Under the pieces are notes generated by a model that saw only the letters and a list, made by a program, of their open reading frames with translations, ran no database searches and had not been told where the DNA came from. A stretch of 64,000 nt of DNA, from assembly GCF_030758455.1 (NCBI RefSeq), contig NZ_CP132353.1:2728001-2792000 (forward strand), read 5' to 3'. Position 1 is the first letter of the stretch; every line of letters starts with the position of its first letter. Source of the DNA: Erwinia pyri (GTDB taxonomy: Bacteria > Pseudomonadota > Gammaproteobacteria > Enterobacterales > Enterobacteriaceae). Shown here one piece after another: positions 34,285 to 43,158 of the stretch. The translations under genes and the position numbers were made by a program.

Positions 34285-35162
34285 GCAACGAAATTATCCA
34301 CGCCCCGGCTAATGAGGCAGACACCAAAGCGGCCATCTTCAGCCCTTCAGGCCTGCAGAAGCTTCAGGCGTTCGCTGAGGTCATGGCGCAGGGTAAAACC
34401 ACCGTTCCGGCGCATCTGGCCGGAAAGCCTGCCGACTGCCTCGCTGTGGCACTTCAGGCTGCTCAGTGGGGAATGAACCCATTCGCCGTTGCTCAGAAAA
34501 CGCATTTGGTTAACGGAACGCTGGGCTATGAAGCTCAACTGGTCAATGCGGTTATCACCAGTTCTACAGCCGTACAGGGTCGATTCAAATACGAATATGG
34601 CGGCAATTGGGACGCCTTCAGGCCCGGAGCGGCCAATGCAGCAAACGAGAAAGGGTTATGCATTAGGGTTGGTGCAGTGCTTCGCGGTGAAATTGATATC
34701 ACCTGGGGCGAGTGGCTATACCTCGAGTTCATAACCACTCGCAATTCCCCCTTATGGAAAACAGCACCCAAGCAGCAGATGGCTTACCTGGCTGTTAAAT
34801 ATTGGGGGCGCATGTACTGCCCTGACGTCATTCTCGGAGTTTACACCCCGGATGAATTCGAGCAGAAAGAACGCGTCGAGCGCGATGTCACTCCGGCCCG
34901 CACCCGGCAGGATTTGAATAACCTGATCAACCAGAAGCCCGCCGAAAGCACGCAGGCAGAAACTCCGCAGACAATAACTCGCTCCGCTGATGACCTACTT
35001 AAAGACTTCACCGAAGCTGCTTCGAAAGCTTCTGGTGTTGATGAGTTGGATAAGTTTTATAAGTACGCCGCCAAGATGCTCGCCAATGATACAGAGAAGC
35101 TGGACATGGCCACTGACGTTTACCAGATTCGAAAATCCGAGCTGGACGAATCCGACGCCTGA
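34281..35162 (+). CDS. recT: RecT single-strand annealing protein
   Basis: 293 aa from ATG 34281 (overlapping the exonuclease stop). RecT family features: HLAGKPADCLAVALQAAQWG, MNPFAVAQKTHLVNGTLGYE, NSPLWKTAPKQQMAYLAVKY. It anneals complementary single strands and pairs with the RecE-like nuclease for RecA-independent recombination. Confidence 0.93.
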   Translation: MSNEIIHAPANEADTKAAIFSPSGLQKLQAFAEVMAQGKTTVPAHLAGKPADCLAVALQAAQWGMNPFAVAQKTHLVNGTLGYEAQLVNAVITSSTAVQGRFKYEYGGNWDAFRPGAANAANEKGLCIRVGAVLRGEIDITWGEWLYLEFITTRNSPLWKTAPKQQMAYLAVKYWGRMYCPDVILGVYTPDEFEQKERVERDVTPARTRQDLNNLINQKPAESTQAETPQTITRSADDLLKDFTEAASKASGVDELDKFYKYAAKMLANDTEKLDMATDVYQIRKSELDESDA

Positions 35163-35176
35163 TACAGGGAGGCGAT

Positions 35177-35386
35177 ATGCCCGATGGTCACTACCAGCGG
35201 AGAGGCAATCAGTTAACCCTCGGGCGTCGCTGGACGCCTGAGGATAAAGCCACACTGAAAGAATTCGCAGCAACAATCCCGCCAAAGATCATAGCCCGAA
35301 AACTCGATCGCTCTTACGAATCAGTGCGTCAGATGGCGAGTCGCTGCCGGATTCTGTTCCTTGTCGAGCGAAGAGGTAAAGGCTGA
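35177..35386 (+). CDS. Small SANT/Myb-like early protein, 69 aa
   Basis: MPDGHYQRRGNQLTLGRRWT then a three-helix DNA-binding pattern (WTPEDKATLKEFAATIPPKI, IARKLDRSYESVRQMASR). Basic, likely DNA-binding. Follows recT. Confidence 0.65.
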   Translation: MPDGHYQRRGNQLTLGRRWTPEDKATLKEFAATIPPKIIARKLDRSYESVRQMASRCRILFLVERRGKG

Positions 35387-35419
35387 CGCTCAACTTAAGC
35401 TAAATTTATGACACAAAAT

Positions 35420-35439
35420 CACTGTATATAAATCCAGTA
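35420..35439 (+). promoter_or_regulatory. Second LexA box
   Basis: ACTGTATATAAATCCAGTA has CTG-N10-CAG (35422-35437) with outer TA on the right. It lies in a 190-bp gap upstream of the 139-aa coiled-coil gene, overlapping a possible -10 (TATAAA). Predicts SOS-inducible expression independent of PL. Confidence 0.75.
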
Positions 35440-35576
35440 TTTAGCTGTTATTTTTCTTCATGAGAGCGTAATGTATCTCTGTGAGACAAGCACATAACCC
35501 ACTGACCATTAATGATTTTAGTGGCCATGAGTTAATCAAAATCAATTAAGTAATTTCTTAAAAAAAGGAATCAAAT

Positions 35577-35996
35577 ATGGCTGACACAACTCAATTAGCA
35601 CAACAGGCTATCGATAGCGTAAACCAGCTGAAGGAAATGGCTGATCAGGCGGTACAAAACCAGGCGGCGTTAGAGGAGCTGTATGAGGAGAATACTCGTC
35701 TCAATTCGCAGGTGGATTCGCTGCAAGAAAATCTCACTGCCCTGGACGAGGTTTTCCACCAGAGAGTCATCGAAGAAGACGATTACCTCAGTTACGCGCA
35801 GGATATGCTGAAAGATATCAGCAATATGATCGACAGCGGTGAGCTTGGTCCTTTTTCGATTGAAAAGGTGGAAACGCTACGTATTACTCTGCAGGTTGTT
35901 GCATCCATCCGAAGCAAAAATCACGGAGACCATCCACGTCGCCCTGGCGATGCTCCTAAGCAGACGCTGCGTCAGGTTGCAGGTTACGATGAGTAA
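35577..35996 (+). CDS. SOS-regulated coiled-coil protein, 139 aa
   Basis: MADTTQLAQQAIDSVNQLKE.... Residues about 5-65 form a coiled coil, followed by an acidic helical part and a basic disordered tail (NHGDHPRRPGDAPKQTLRQV). AAAGGAA before ATG 35577; a LexA box 140 bp upstream and a terminator right after make it a single-gene SOS unit. Family not recognised; no resemblance to DinI or PsiB. Confidence 0.65.
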   Translation: MADTTQLAQQAIDSVNQLKEMADQAVQNQAALEELYEENTRLNSQVDSLQENLTALDEVFHQRVIEEDDYLSYAQDMLKDISNMIDSGELGPFSIEKVETLRITLQVVASIRSKNHGDHPRRPGDAPKQTLRQVAGYDE

Positions 35997-36013
35997 TCAA
36001 ATTTAAAATTACA

Positions 36014-36038
36014 AGCCGCCCAATGAGGCGGCTTTTTT
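36014..36038 (+). terminator. Terminator after the SOS gene
   Basis: AGCCGCC-(6 nt)-GGCGGCT followed by TTTTT, 18 bp past the stop. Confidence 0.87.
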
Positions 36039-36062
36039 ACGCAGCAAAAAGAGGGAGCAATC

Positions 36063-36224
36063 ATGCTGACCGGCTTTGAACTGTTAATCACCTCCACCTT
36101 CCCTGTCGCTATACCAGTATCTGAGCGGATATTTGAAACCAGAGCAGCCTGTGAGCAGGTAAAGAGTCGCATCATTGAGCGCAGGCCATTTGTTCGGCTT
36201 GAGTGTGGCGAGGTAAGGAGGTAG
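36063..36224 (+). CDS. Small early protein, 53 aa
   Basis: MLTGFELLITSTFPVAIPVS..., with ERIFETRAACEQVKSRIIER and FVRLECGEVRR. GAGGGAG precedes the start. Unknown soluble protein. Confidence 0.58.
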   Translation: MLTGFELLITSTFPVAIPVSERIFETRAACEQVKSRIIERRPFVRLECGEVRR

Positions 36225-36266
36225 AAAGTCTTAGGCTGGCAAACTAACTACTACATCGGAGGTCGC

Positions 36267-36548
36267 ATGAAAGAAGATTACATTGTTATAGGCGCGGGGC
36301 ATGATGGAGAGATATATCAGCTTGAGCCAGGCAAAAAGGAATTACCTATAATCCCATCTCCTGTAGTGAGGCAGCACAGGCATGGCCCTCGCTCTGAGAT
36401 TGAAACGAAGAAAATGGAAATTCTTGCCGTTTCACTGGTAGAGCATGAAGGGCATTTTTATAATGTTGTTTCCGAATCAGATATTTCATCTGAGCAACTT
36501 GGTGAGGTTATAAAGAGAAAGTTTCTTTCCCCTCGCCCAGTCAAGTGA
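36267..36548 (+). CDS. Hypothetical early protein, 93 aa
   Basis: MKEDYIVIGAGHDGEIYQLE... GGAGG precedes ATG 36267; followed by a terminator. AT-richer than neighbours. No family recognised. Confidence 0.6.
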   Translation: MKEDYIVIGAGHDGEIYQLEPGKKELPIIPSPVVRQHRHGPRSEIETKKMEILAVSLVEHEGHFYNVVSESDISSEQLGEVIKRKFLSPRPVK

Positions 36549-36566
36549 ATTAACTGATGTTCACTC

Positions 36567-36590
36567 AACCTCGCCACGGCGGGGTTTTTT
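36567..36590 (+). terminator. Terminator in the PL operon
   Basis: ACCTCGC-(4 nt)-GCGGGGT hairpin (one G-T pair) followed by six T. Confidence 0.8.
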
Positions 36591-36615
36591 ATTGCCAAAA
36601 TTTCAGGAGTTACCC

Positions 36616-36828
36616 ATGTGTGATATCGCAGATGAAGCCTTTGAACGTGAAGAGTGGGAGCGCACGTTAGCGCTGAAGAATCGCCAGCTGCCGGATCCGC
36701 CGTCGCCGGTTTGCCGCAACGGCGATTGCGGCGAGCCATCACAGCCCGGGGCCAGTTATTGCTGCCCGGAGTGCAGGAAAGATGATGAGCTTCACCAGTG
36801 GGCGGCTAAACAGCGCCGTGTAGCATAA
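36616..36828 (+). CDS. Zinc-finger early protein, 70 aa
   Basis: Start ATG 36616 (CAGGAG upstream): MCDIADEAFEREEWERTLAL, then VCRNGDCGE and YCCPECRKDD, a four-Cys finger of TraR/DksA-like type with a helical N-terminus. Such phage proteins may act on RNA polymerase, but the catalytic-tip residues cannot be judged. Confidence 0.65.
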   Translation: MCDIADEAFEREEWERTLALKNRQLPDPPSPVCRNGDCGEPSQPGASYCCPECRKDDELHQWAAKQRRVA

Positions 36829-36837
36829 GGATACGCT

Positions 36838-37059
36838 ATGTTGCCAGCTCAGGAGAACGCGCTGCGGTCCGTAGCTCGAAAGTGTCGGACTGAAATACTC
36901 AGCGCAATAAAAGGCAAGCCCAAGTCAGAGCACGACCGCATTACCACTCTTATGTTAGAAAAATATTCCAACCAAATAGCCGCCCTACCTCCTGGTAAGT
37001 TCACCGCAAAAAGGTGGCTGACTTATTTCGTGCGCGTGGTGGATAAGGAGATGAGATGA
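36838..37059 (+). CDS. Hypothetical early protein, 73 aa
   Basis: MLPAQENALRSVARKCRTEI..., basic and helical, ending LTYFVRVVDKEMR; 4-bp overlap with the methyltransferase gene. Unknown. Confidence 0.62.
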   Translation: MLPAQENALRSVARKCRTEILSAIKGKPKSEHDRITTLMLEKYSNQIAALPPGKFTAKRWLTYFVRVVDKEMR

Positions 37060-37526
37060 GTGAAGCAACAATTTTAGATATGTGCTGTGGTTCGAGAATG
37101 TTCTGGCTGGATAAGCAGGACAGCAGAGCCATTTATTCAGACATTCGAAAAGAGGAGCATATTCTTTGTGATGGCCGATTACTGAATATCTCACCAGGTG
37201 TAATTGCCGACTTCCGATCACTACCATTTCCGGACAATACCTTTTCACAGGTAGTGTTCGACCCGCCACATCTGGAGCGTGCCGGTGAGAATGGCTGGAT
37301 GCGTAAAAAGTATGGATCACTTAAAGAAGGTTGGCGCGATGACATTGGGGCGGGCTTCTCAGAAGCCTTCAGGGTGTTGCGGCCACAAGGCACTTTGATA
37401 TTCAAATGGAATGAAACTCAGGTTCCTGTCAGCCAGGTTATCGCACTGACTGAACAGAAGCCTACGATTTGGCAGCGCACCGGAAAAGGCGATAAGACCC
37501 ACTGGATACTCTTTCTCAAACCGTGA
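37056..37526 (+). CDS. SAM-dependent methyltransferase with DPPH motif
   Basis: 156 aa. Class I fold: a divergent motif I (ILDMCCGSRMFW), acidic SDIRKEEH, and a catalytic VVFDPPHL resembling the DPPY motif of N6-adenine/N4-cytosine amino-methyltransferases. No target-recognition domain. Common in PL operons of lambdoid prophages; substrate unknown, nucleic acid likely. Coupled at both ends to neighbours. Confidence 0.75.
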   Translation: MSEATILDMCCGSRMFWLDKQDSRAIYSDIRKEEHILCDGRLLNISPGVIADFRSLPFPDNTFSQVVFDPPHLERAGENGWMRKKYGSLKEGWRDDIGAGFSEAFRVLRPQGTLIFKWNETQVPVSQVIALTEQKPTIWQRTGKGDKTHWILFLKP

Positions 37527-37597
37527 TCACCCTTCCCCGCCTTCTCACCGCATTCGCATTCGTCATCGCCGTATGGGCGATATTTAAAACTCTCTGA
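37523..37597 (+). CDS. 24-aa hydrophobic micro-protein
   Basis: GTG 37523 overlaps the methyltransferase stop (GTGA) and encodes MITLPRLLTAFAFVIAVWAI and four more residues, one full membrane helix. A coherent hydrophobic frame in a coupled position suggests a real small membrane peptide. Confidence 0.42.
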   Translation: MITLPRLLTAFAFVIAVWAIFKTL

Positions 37598-37609
37598 ACG
37601 AGGTCAACT

Positions 37610-37867
37610 ATGGAAAACGTTATTCAGCTGATGCCAAGCAAATGGGTGTCTGAGTCTGTTCTGATGCAGATTACTGGCCTGCGTCCGGGAACCATTAAAC
37701 GAGCCAGAGAGAAAGCGTGGCTCCAGGGGCGTGAGTATCTGCTGTTCTCCCCTGAAGGAGACCCAAAGCCTAACAGCGAAGCCATGTATAACAGGGAAGC
37801 TATAGACCAGTGGATTGCAGGTCAGGCAAAAAAACAGCCTGGTGCGGCCGAAAGGAAAAAGGCTTAA
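37610..37867 (+). CDS. xis: Excisionase (Xis, DUF1233 type)
   Basis: 85 aa. Winged-helix excisionase pattern: SKWVSESVLMQITGLRPGTI, KRAREKAWLQGREYLLFSPE, YNREAIDQWI. Located immediately before int, as in many lambdoid phages. It bends attachment DNA and steers integrase to excision. Confidence 0.85.
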   Translation: MENVIQLMPSKWVSESVLMQITGLRPGTIKRAREKAWLQGREYLLFSPEGDPKPNSEAMYNREAIDQWIAGQAKKQPGAAERKKA

Positions 37868-37898
37868 CCTGATCGCCCTTTCACACAGGAGCAGTACT

Positions 37899-39182
37899 AT
37901 GACAAAAGTAATATATCCGAAAGGCGTAGAGAACCATGGAGGGTTCCTTCGCATCCACTTTCAGTATCAGGGGGTCAGAATCAGGGAGGCGCTTGGGATA
38001 CCTGATACTGCCAAAAACAGGAAAATCTCGGGTGAGATTCGGGCAAATGTTGTGTATGAAATCAAAACGGGATCGTTCGTTTACCAGCGCACTTTCCCAA
38101 CCTCTGTTCACCTTTCTAAGTTTGGAGATGCCCGGGAAGAACTTTCGGTTAAGCAAATGGCAGAACGTTGGCTGACGGTAAAGGAAACGGAGATAAGCCG
38201 GAACACGTTAGCCAGCTACAGGACAAGGCTGACAACTTGTCTGGGAATTTTGGGGGAGAGTAAGCTCATAAGGGGCGTCAAAACTGAAGACATTCAGAAA
38301 ATGCGCCTTATGCTTTTGAAGGGGGATTATGTTTACGGAAGAAATCGCAACATGACGGGCAGCGGCCGGTCAGTTGCATATGTTAATACCTGCATGTCTG
38401 ACTTTTATTCTCTTTTTAAATTTGCTCACGAAAATGGATACGCAGACAGGAATGTCGTTTCCTCTCTGTCACCGCTGAAAAAAGATAAGCCGAAGCCCGA
38501 CCCGCTCACACGTGAGGAGTTTCACCGTTTCTCAGAGGCATGCAAGTCCAGGCAGATTAGAAATCTCTGGTCGCTTGCTGTGTACACTGGCCTTCGACAT
38601 GGTGAGCTTTGCGCTCTGGCGTGGGAGGATGTCGATTTGCAGGCTGGTTCAATTACTGTCAGGCGTAACCTGACTGTTCTCGGAGATTTTACCCCACCAA
38701 AAACCGACGCCGGTGAGCGGAAGGTTTATCTAATCAGAGCCGCAGTCGATATTCTTCGCGATCAGATGGAGCTGACCAGAATGCATCCTGCAAAGGAAGT
38801 CACCGTTCTCTCACGTGAATATGGGAAGTCGGAAAATGAAGAGCTGACTTTTATCTTCAACCCAAAGATTAATGCCATCAACTCTAAAAGCGACAGCTAT
38901 TACACCGTGGCCTCTCTTCCTCAGACATGGAGAGCAGCGATTAAAAAAGCCGGCATCAAATACAGGAAACCATACCAGTCCAGGCACACCTATGCGTGCT
39001 GGTCACTTTCCGCAGGTGCAAACCCCAACTTTATAGCCAGTCAGATGGGCCATGCTAATGCGCAAATGGTGTATCAGGTTTACGGCTCCTGGATGAGCGA
39101 AAATGACGAAGCACAAATGAACCTGTTAAACGAAAAGCTCAACGATTTTGTCCCATCACTGTCCCACAGTAAAGCCGTCTAG
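37899..39182 (+). CDS. int: Tyrosine-recombinase integrase
   Basis: 427 aa from ATG 37899 (AGGAG upstream; the frame is open further 5'). N-terminal DUF3596-type arm-binding region (FLRIHFQYQGVRIREALGIP), core-binding domain, and catalytic domain with Arg in YTGLRHGELCALAW, HxxR-type QSRHTYACW, GH in MGHANAQM and Tyr in MVYQVYGSWM. It ends 36 bp from attR and should catalyse recombination into the fliE 3' end. Confidence 0.95.
   Translation: MTKVIYPKGVENHGGFLRIHFQYQGVRIREALGIPDTAKNRKISGEIRANVVYEIKTGSFVYQRTFPTSVHLSKFGDAREELSVKQMAERWLTVKETEISRNTLASYRTRLTTCLGILGESKLIRGVKTEDIQKMRLMLLKGDYVYGRNRNMTGSGRSVAYVNTCMSDFYSLFKFAHENGYADRNVVSSLSPLKKDKPKPDPLTREEFHRFSEACKSRQIRNLWSLAVYTGLRHGELCALAWEDVDLQAGSITVRRNLTVLGDFTPPKTDAGERKVYLIRAAVDILRDQMELTRMHPAKEVTVLSREYGKSENEELTFIFNPKINAINSKSDSYYTVASLPQTWRAAIKKAGIKYRKPYQSRHTYACWSLSAGANPNFIASQMGHANAQMVYQVYGSWMSENDEAQMNLLNEKLNDFVPSLSHSKAV
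39149..39167 (+). promoter_or_regulatory. Candidate integrase arm-type sites, right end
   Basis: TGTCCCAT at 39149 and TGTCCCAC at 39160, 11 bp apart, inside the last codons of int and 58 bp before the att core. They mirror the pair at 166-184. Confidence 0.5.
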
Positions 39183-39217
39183 TCACTATTTCTTTTCCTG
39201 CCAATAGGTTACCTAAC

Positions 39218-39239
39218 CTAAACCTGCATATTCATGATG
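39218..39239. repeat. attR (prophage right attachment site)
   Basis: Second copy of the 22-bp attachment duplication; it forms the 3' end and stop codon (TAG, 39220-39218) of the rebuilt fliE gene. It shares the 15-bp core TGCATATTCATGATG with attL. Confidence 0.9.
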
Positions 39240-39529
39240 TCGGTGTAAGCGCTGACCAGCTTGTTACGCACCTGGATGCCCATCTGCATTGATACAGAAG
39301 ATTTCTGCAGATCGACCATCACATCATTCAGGTTAATGCCTGGCTTACCCAGTTCAAAGTCCTGCGCCTGCGCACGCGCTTCGTTCTGCGTATCGCTGAT
39401 CTTGTTCAGCGCGGCCTTCAGCTCACCGGCAAAATCGGCGTGGCTTGAAGCATCACTGCTTCTGCCGCTGGCCTGAATTGCTGCGGTTTGCAGCTGTTGC
39501 ATCACACTCTCAATACCCTGAATTGCCAT
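39218..39529 (-). CDS. fliE: Flagellar hook-basal body protein FliE
   Basis: 103 aa, full length for Fli[15 protein letters not shown] at the start and [20 protein letters not shown] near the end are family-typical. FliE joins the MS ring to the proximal rod. Its last seven codons lie in attR, but the sequence encodes an unchanged C-terminus, so motility should survive integration. Divergent from fliF. Confidence 0.95.
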   Translation of the reverse strand: MAIQGIESVMQQLQTAAIQASGRSSDASSHADFAGELKAALNKISDTQNEARAQAQDFELGKPGINLNDVMVDLQKSSVSMQMGIQVRNKLVSAYTDIMNMQV

Positions 39530-39768
39530 CTTTTGCCCCGGAAGTTTAACGGTAGAAATTTTGTTGTGAGAAAACTTACCACAATGTCAATGAGACAAAG
39601 CCGCTAAATAAGAGCAAAAATCATGGCTTATCCAGCCATCGAATTTCCTGTTTAAGAAAATAATGGCAGCCATTAGAAGTAAAAATTTATAGCTAGCCGC
39701 ATCAGGGAGTCAGTTTTGTTACGACACTACACGAAACAGTCCGGTCAACTGTCAGGCAGGAAAGAGTC
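39530..39768. promoter_or_regulatory. Divergent fliE-fliF promoter region
   Basis: 239 bp, AT-rich. In relatives this region is class 2, activated by FlhD4C2. AAGCCGCTAAATAAGAG (39598-39614) resembles one FlhDC half-site; a matching second half-site was not confirmed. No gene seen. Confidence 0.45.
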
Positions 39769-41487
39769 ATGAATGCAACTGTCACGCAGGATCAACCAGA
39801 GAAGAAAGGTCTGAACGACCTCTTCGCTCGCTTACGCGCTAATCCTCGCATCCCCATTATTATTGCGGCGGCGGCGGCTATCGCCATCGTTATAGCTATG
39901 GTGCTCTGGGCTAAACAGCCAGAATATCGTGTGCTCTATAACAACCTGAGCGATGAAGATGGCGGCGCCATCGTTACGCAGCTTACCCAAATGAACATCC
40001 CTTATCAGTTTGATGATAAGGGTGGTGCATTAATGGTACCGGCGGCGAAAGTGCATGAGCTGCGTCTGCGTCTTGCTCAGCAGGGTCTGCCTAAAGGCGG
40101 CGCCGTGGGCTTTGAACTGCTGGACCAGGAGAAGTTCGGTATCAGTCAGTTCAGCGAACAGGTTAACTACCAGCGCGCGCTGGAGGGTGAACTCTCCCGG
40201 ACCATCGAAACGCTGGGCCCGGTTAAAAATGTTCGCGTGCACCTGGCGATGCCAAAACCTTCGCTGTTTGTGCGTGAGCAGAAATCGCCAACGGCCTCCG
40301 TCACCTTAAATCTGCAGCCTGGCCGTGCGCTGGACCAGGGACAGATTAGCGCTATCGTGCATATGGTCTCCAGCAGCGTGGCTGGCCTGCCGCCGGGTAA
40401 CGTGACCGTGGTTGACCAGGCGGGCCACCTGCTGACCCAGTCTGATAACGCTGGCCGCGATCTGAATGATGCTCAGCTCAAATACGCCACCGATGTCGAA
40501 AACCGTTTCCAGCAGCGTATCGAAGCGATCCTGAACCCGATTGTCGGTAACGGCAACGTGCATGCGCAGGTTACCGCGCAGATCGACTTTAATGCTCGTG
40601 AACAAACTGACGAGAAATATCAGCCGAACAGCAATCCGGCAAACCAGGCCATTCGCTCGCGCCAGACCAGCGACAGCGAACAGCTTGGCGGCCAGAATCA
40701 GGGCGGCGTACCGGGTGCGCTCTCTAATCAGCCTGCTCCGGCTAATACCGCACCGATTACCAATCCGCCAGCTAATCAGAATGGCCAGAACGGTAATGCG
40801 GCTAACAATGCGGCGGCCAATCAGGGTTCCACCACCAGCACGGCCAGCAAGTCAGGTCCTTCCAGCACGCGGAATGACAACACCACCAACTACGAAGTGG
40901 ATCGCACCATCCTGCATACCAAAATGAATGTGGGTGAAGTACAGCGTCTCTCTGTGGCGGTCGTGGTCAACTATAAAGCAGACGCAGCCGGCAAACCGAT
41001 TGCCCTGACGGATGCTCAACTGAAACAGATTGAAAACCTGACCCGTGAAGCGATGGGCTATTCGGACAAACGCGGTGACAGCCTGAACGTTGTTAACTCA
41101 CCGTTTACCGAAGCAGCCGACAACAGTGGCGACCTGCCATTCTGGCAGCAGCAGTCCTTCATCGACCAGATGTTTGAACTGGGACGCTGGTTACTGGTGC
41201 TGATTGTGGCCTTCATCCTCTACCGCAAGCTGGTTCGTCCACAGCTTATGCGTAAAGCAGAGCAGGAGAAGGCTGCCGTTGAAGCCGCGGCAGTCGCTAA
41301 GCAGGCAGCAGAGTCAGAAGATGATGCGGTCTCGGTGAGCCTGTCGAAAGACGAACTGGATCAGGAACGTAAGTCGCAGCACCGCATGGGTGCAGAGGTT
41401 ATGAGTCAGCGTATTCGCGAGATGTCAGAAAATGACCCGCGTGTGGTGGCTCTGGTTATTCGCCAGTGGATGAAGGACGAGCTATGA
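39769..41487 (+). CDS. fliF: Flagellar MS-ring protein FliF
   Basis: 572 aa. Two membrane helices, about residues 27-47 ([19 protein letters not shown]) and 465-481 ([12 protein letters not shown]), flank a large periplasmic ring-building region with an Asn/Gln-rich linker (about 290-375). The cytoplasmic tail binds FliG. It builds the MS/C-ring base on which the export gate and rotor assemble. First gene of fliFGHIJK; overlaps fliG by 4 bp. Confidence 0.97.
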   Translation: MNATVTQDQPEKKGLNDLFARLRANPRIPIIIAAAAAIAIVIAMVLWAKQPEYRVLYNNLSDEDGGAIVTQLTQMNIPYQFDDKGGALMVPAAKVHELRLRLAQQGLPKGGAVGFELLDQEKFGISQFSEQVNYQRALEGELSRTIETLGPVKNVRVHLAMPKPSLFVREQKSPTASVTLNLQPGRALDQGQISAIVHMVSSSVAGLPPGNVTVVDQAGHLLTQSDNAGRDLNDAQLKYATDVENRFQQRIEAILNPIVGNGNVHAQVTAQIDFNAREQTDEKYQPNSNPANQAIRSRQTSDSEQLGGQNQGGVPGALSNQPAPANTAPITNPPANQNGQNGNAANNAAANQGSTTSTASKSGPSSTRNDNTTNYEVDRTILHTKMNVGEVQRLSVAVVVNYKADAAGKPIALTDAQLKQIENLTREAMGYSDKRGDSLNVVNSPFTEAADNSGDLPFWQQQSFIDQMFELGRWLLVLIVAFILYRKLVRPQLMRKAEQEKAAVEAAAVAKQAAESEDDAVSVSLSKDELDQERKSQHRMGAEVMSQRIREMSENDPRVVALVIRQWMKDEL

Positions 41488-42476
41488 GTCTCACCGGTAC
41501 AGAAAAAAGCGCCATCCTGATGATGACGATTGGCGAAGACCGTGCGGCCGAGGTGTTCAAACACCTCGACACCCGCGAGGTTCAGCACCTGAGTGCGGCA
41601 ATTTCCAATATGCGTCAGGTTTCACATAAGCAACTCACCGAAGTGCTGCGTGAGTTTGAGGTGGATGCCGAGCAGTATGCAGCCCTGAGCCTGAACTCTA
41701 ACGATTACCTGCGCTCCGTGCTGGTGAAAGCGTTGGGCGAAGAGCGCGCCTCTACCCTGCTGGAAGACATTCTGGAAACACGCGAAACCACCAGCGGAAT
41801 GGATACCCTCAACTTTATGGAGCCGATGGCGGCTGCCGATCTGATCCGCGACGAACACCCGCAGATTATCGCCACCATCCTTGTACACCTCAAACGTGCG
41901 CAGGCTGCCGACATTGTTGCTCAGTTCGACGAGCGTCTGCGCCACGACGTTATGCTGCGTATCGCTACCTTTGGTGGCGTCCAGCCGGCCGCGCTGGCAG
42001 AGCTGACCGAAGTGCTGAATGGCCTGCTCGATGGTCAGAACCTCAAGCGTGCGAAGATGGGCGGCGTGAGAACCGCAGCGGAGATCATCAACCTGATGAA
42101 AACGCAGCAGGAAGAAGCCGTTATCGAAGCGGTTCGCGAGTTCGACGGCGAGCTGGCACAGAAAATCATCGACGAGATGTTCCTGTTCGAAAACCTGGTG
42201 GAAGTGGACGACCGCAGTATCCAGCGCCTGTTGCAGGAAGTGGAGTCCGAGTCCCTGCTGATCGCTCTGAAAGGTTCCGAGCAGCCGCTGCGCGAGAAGT
42301 TCCTCAAGAACATGTCCTCCCGTGCGGCCGATATTCTGCGCGACGATCTGGCAAACCGTGGCCCAATGCGCATGTCTGCAGTGGAGAGCGAGCAGAAAGC
42401 GATCCTGCTTATCGTCCGTCGCCTGGCAGAATCTGGCGAGATGGTGATTGGCGGCGGCGAGGAGCAGTATGTCTGA
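41484..42476 (+). CDS. fliG: Flagellar motor switch protein FliG
   Basis: 330 aa from ATG 41484 (ATGA overlap with fliF). EHPQ motif in [12 protein letters not shown] and the charged C-terminal torque helix ([20 protein letters not shown]). Links MS ring to FliM and interacts with MotA. Overlaps fliH by 8 bp. Confidence 0.97.
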   Translation: MSLTGTEKSAILMMTIGEDRAAEVFKHLDTREVQHLSAAISNMRQVSHKQLTEVLREFEVDAEQYAALSLNSNDYLRSVLVKALGEERASTLLEDILETRETTSGMDTLNFMEPMAAADLIRDEHPQIIATILVHLKRAQAADIVAQFDERLRHDVMLRIATFGGVQPAALAELTEVLNGLLDGQNLKRAKMGGVRTAAEIINLMKTQQEEAVIEAVREFDGELAQKIIDEMFLFENLVEVDDRSIQRLLQEVESESLLIALKGSEQPLREKFLKNMSSRAADILRDDLANRGPMRMSAVESEQKAILLIVRRLAESGEMVIGGGEEQYV

Positions 42477-43158
42477 TAAATCTTCTCTGCCCTGGCAGCG
42501 CTGGCAGCCCAACGATCTTGGTCAGCTGAATAAACCGCTGGTCGAAGAGTTGGTGCAGCCTGAGCAGCCGGAAGATCCGTTCAATCAGCAGCAGTTCGAA
42601 CTTGAACAGTTGCAGCATCAGGTGCGCAATGAAGCCCAGGGTCTGGGCTATGCCGAAGGGCAGCAGAGAGGTTTTGCCGAAGGCCAGAAAGCGGGTTATG
42701 ACGCCGGTTTTCAGCAAGGTCTGGCGGAAGCGCAGCAGCAGCAGGCGCCTTTACAGGCGCGCATGCAGCAGCTGGTTTCAGAATTTCACCACACGCTGGA
42801 AGCGCTGGACAGCGTGATTGCCGCCCGCCTGATGCAGCTGGCACTGGAAGCGGCCCGTCAGGTTATTGGCCAGGCGCCGCACGTGGACGGTACCGCCCTG
42901 CTGCGTCAGATTCAGGGCATGATCCAGCAGGAACCGATGTTCAGCGGCAAACCTACGCTGCGGGTTCACCCCGACGATCTGCAGCGTGTTGAGCAGACGT
43001 TAGGCGCAACCTTAAGCCTGCACGGCTGGCGCCTGATGGCTGACAGCACCATCCATCCAGGCGGCTGCAAAGTCAGCGCGGAAGATGGCGACCTGGATGC
43101 CAGCATCGCTACGCGCTGGCATGAACTCTGCCGTCTTGCCGCACCTGGAGAACTTTAA
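42469..43158 (+). CDS. fliH: Flagellar export ATPase regulator FliH
   Basis: 229 aa from ATG 42469. N-terminal Trp-containing [12 protein letters not shown] that docks to FlhA/FliN, a Gly-repeat region ([20 protein letters not shown]) with GxxxG heptads, and a C-terminal globular domain binding FliI. Negative regulator and stator-like stalk of the export ATPase. Confidence 0.95.
   Translation: MSDKSSLPWQRWQPNDLGQLNKPLVEELVQPEQPEDPFNQQQFELEQLQHQVRNEAQGLGYAEGQQRGFAEGQKAGYDAGFQQGLAEAQQQQAPLQARMQQLVSEFHHTLEALDSVIAARLMQLALEAARQVIGQAPHVDGTALLRQIQGMIQQEPMFSGKPTLRVHPDDLQRVEQTLGATLSLHGWRLMADSTIHPGGCKVSAEDGDLDASIATRWHELCRLAAPGEL

Noticed and set aside
41622..42512. Long minus-strand open frame opposite fliG
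   Set aside because: His/Gln/Leu-rich antisense shadow of a highly conserved gene in GC-rich DNA; fliG is certain.
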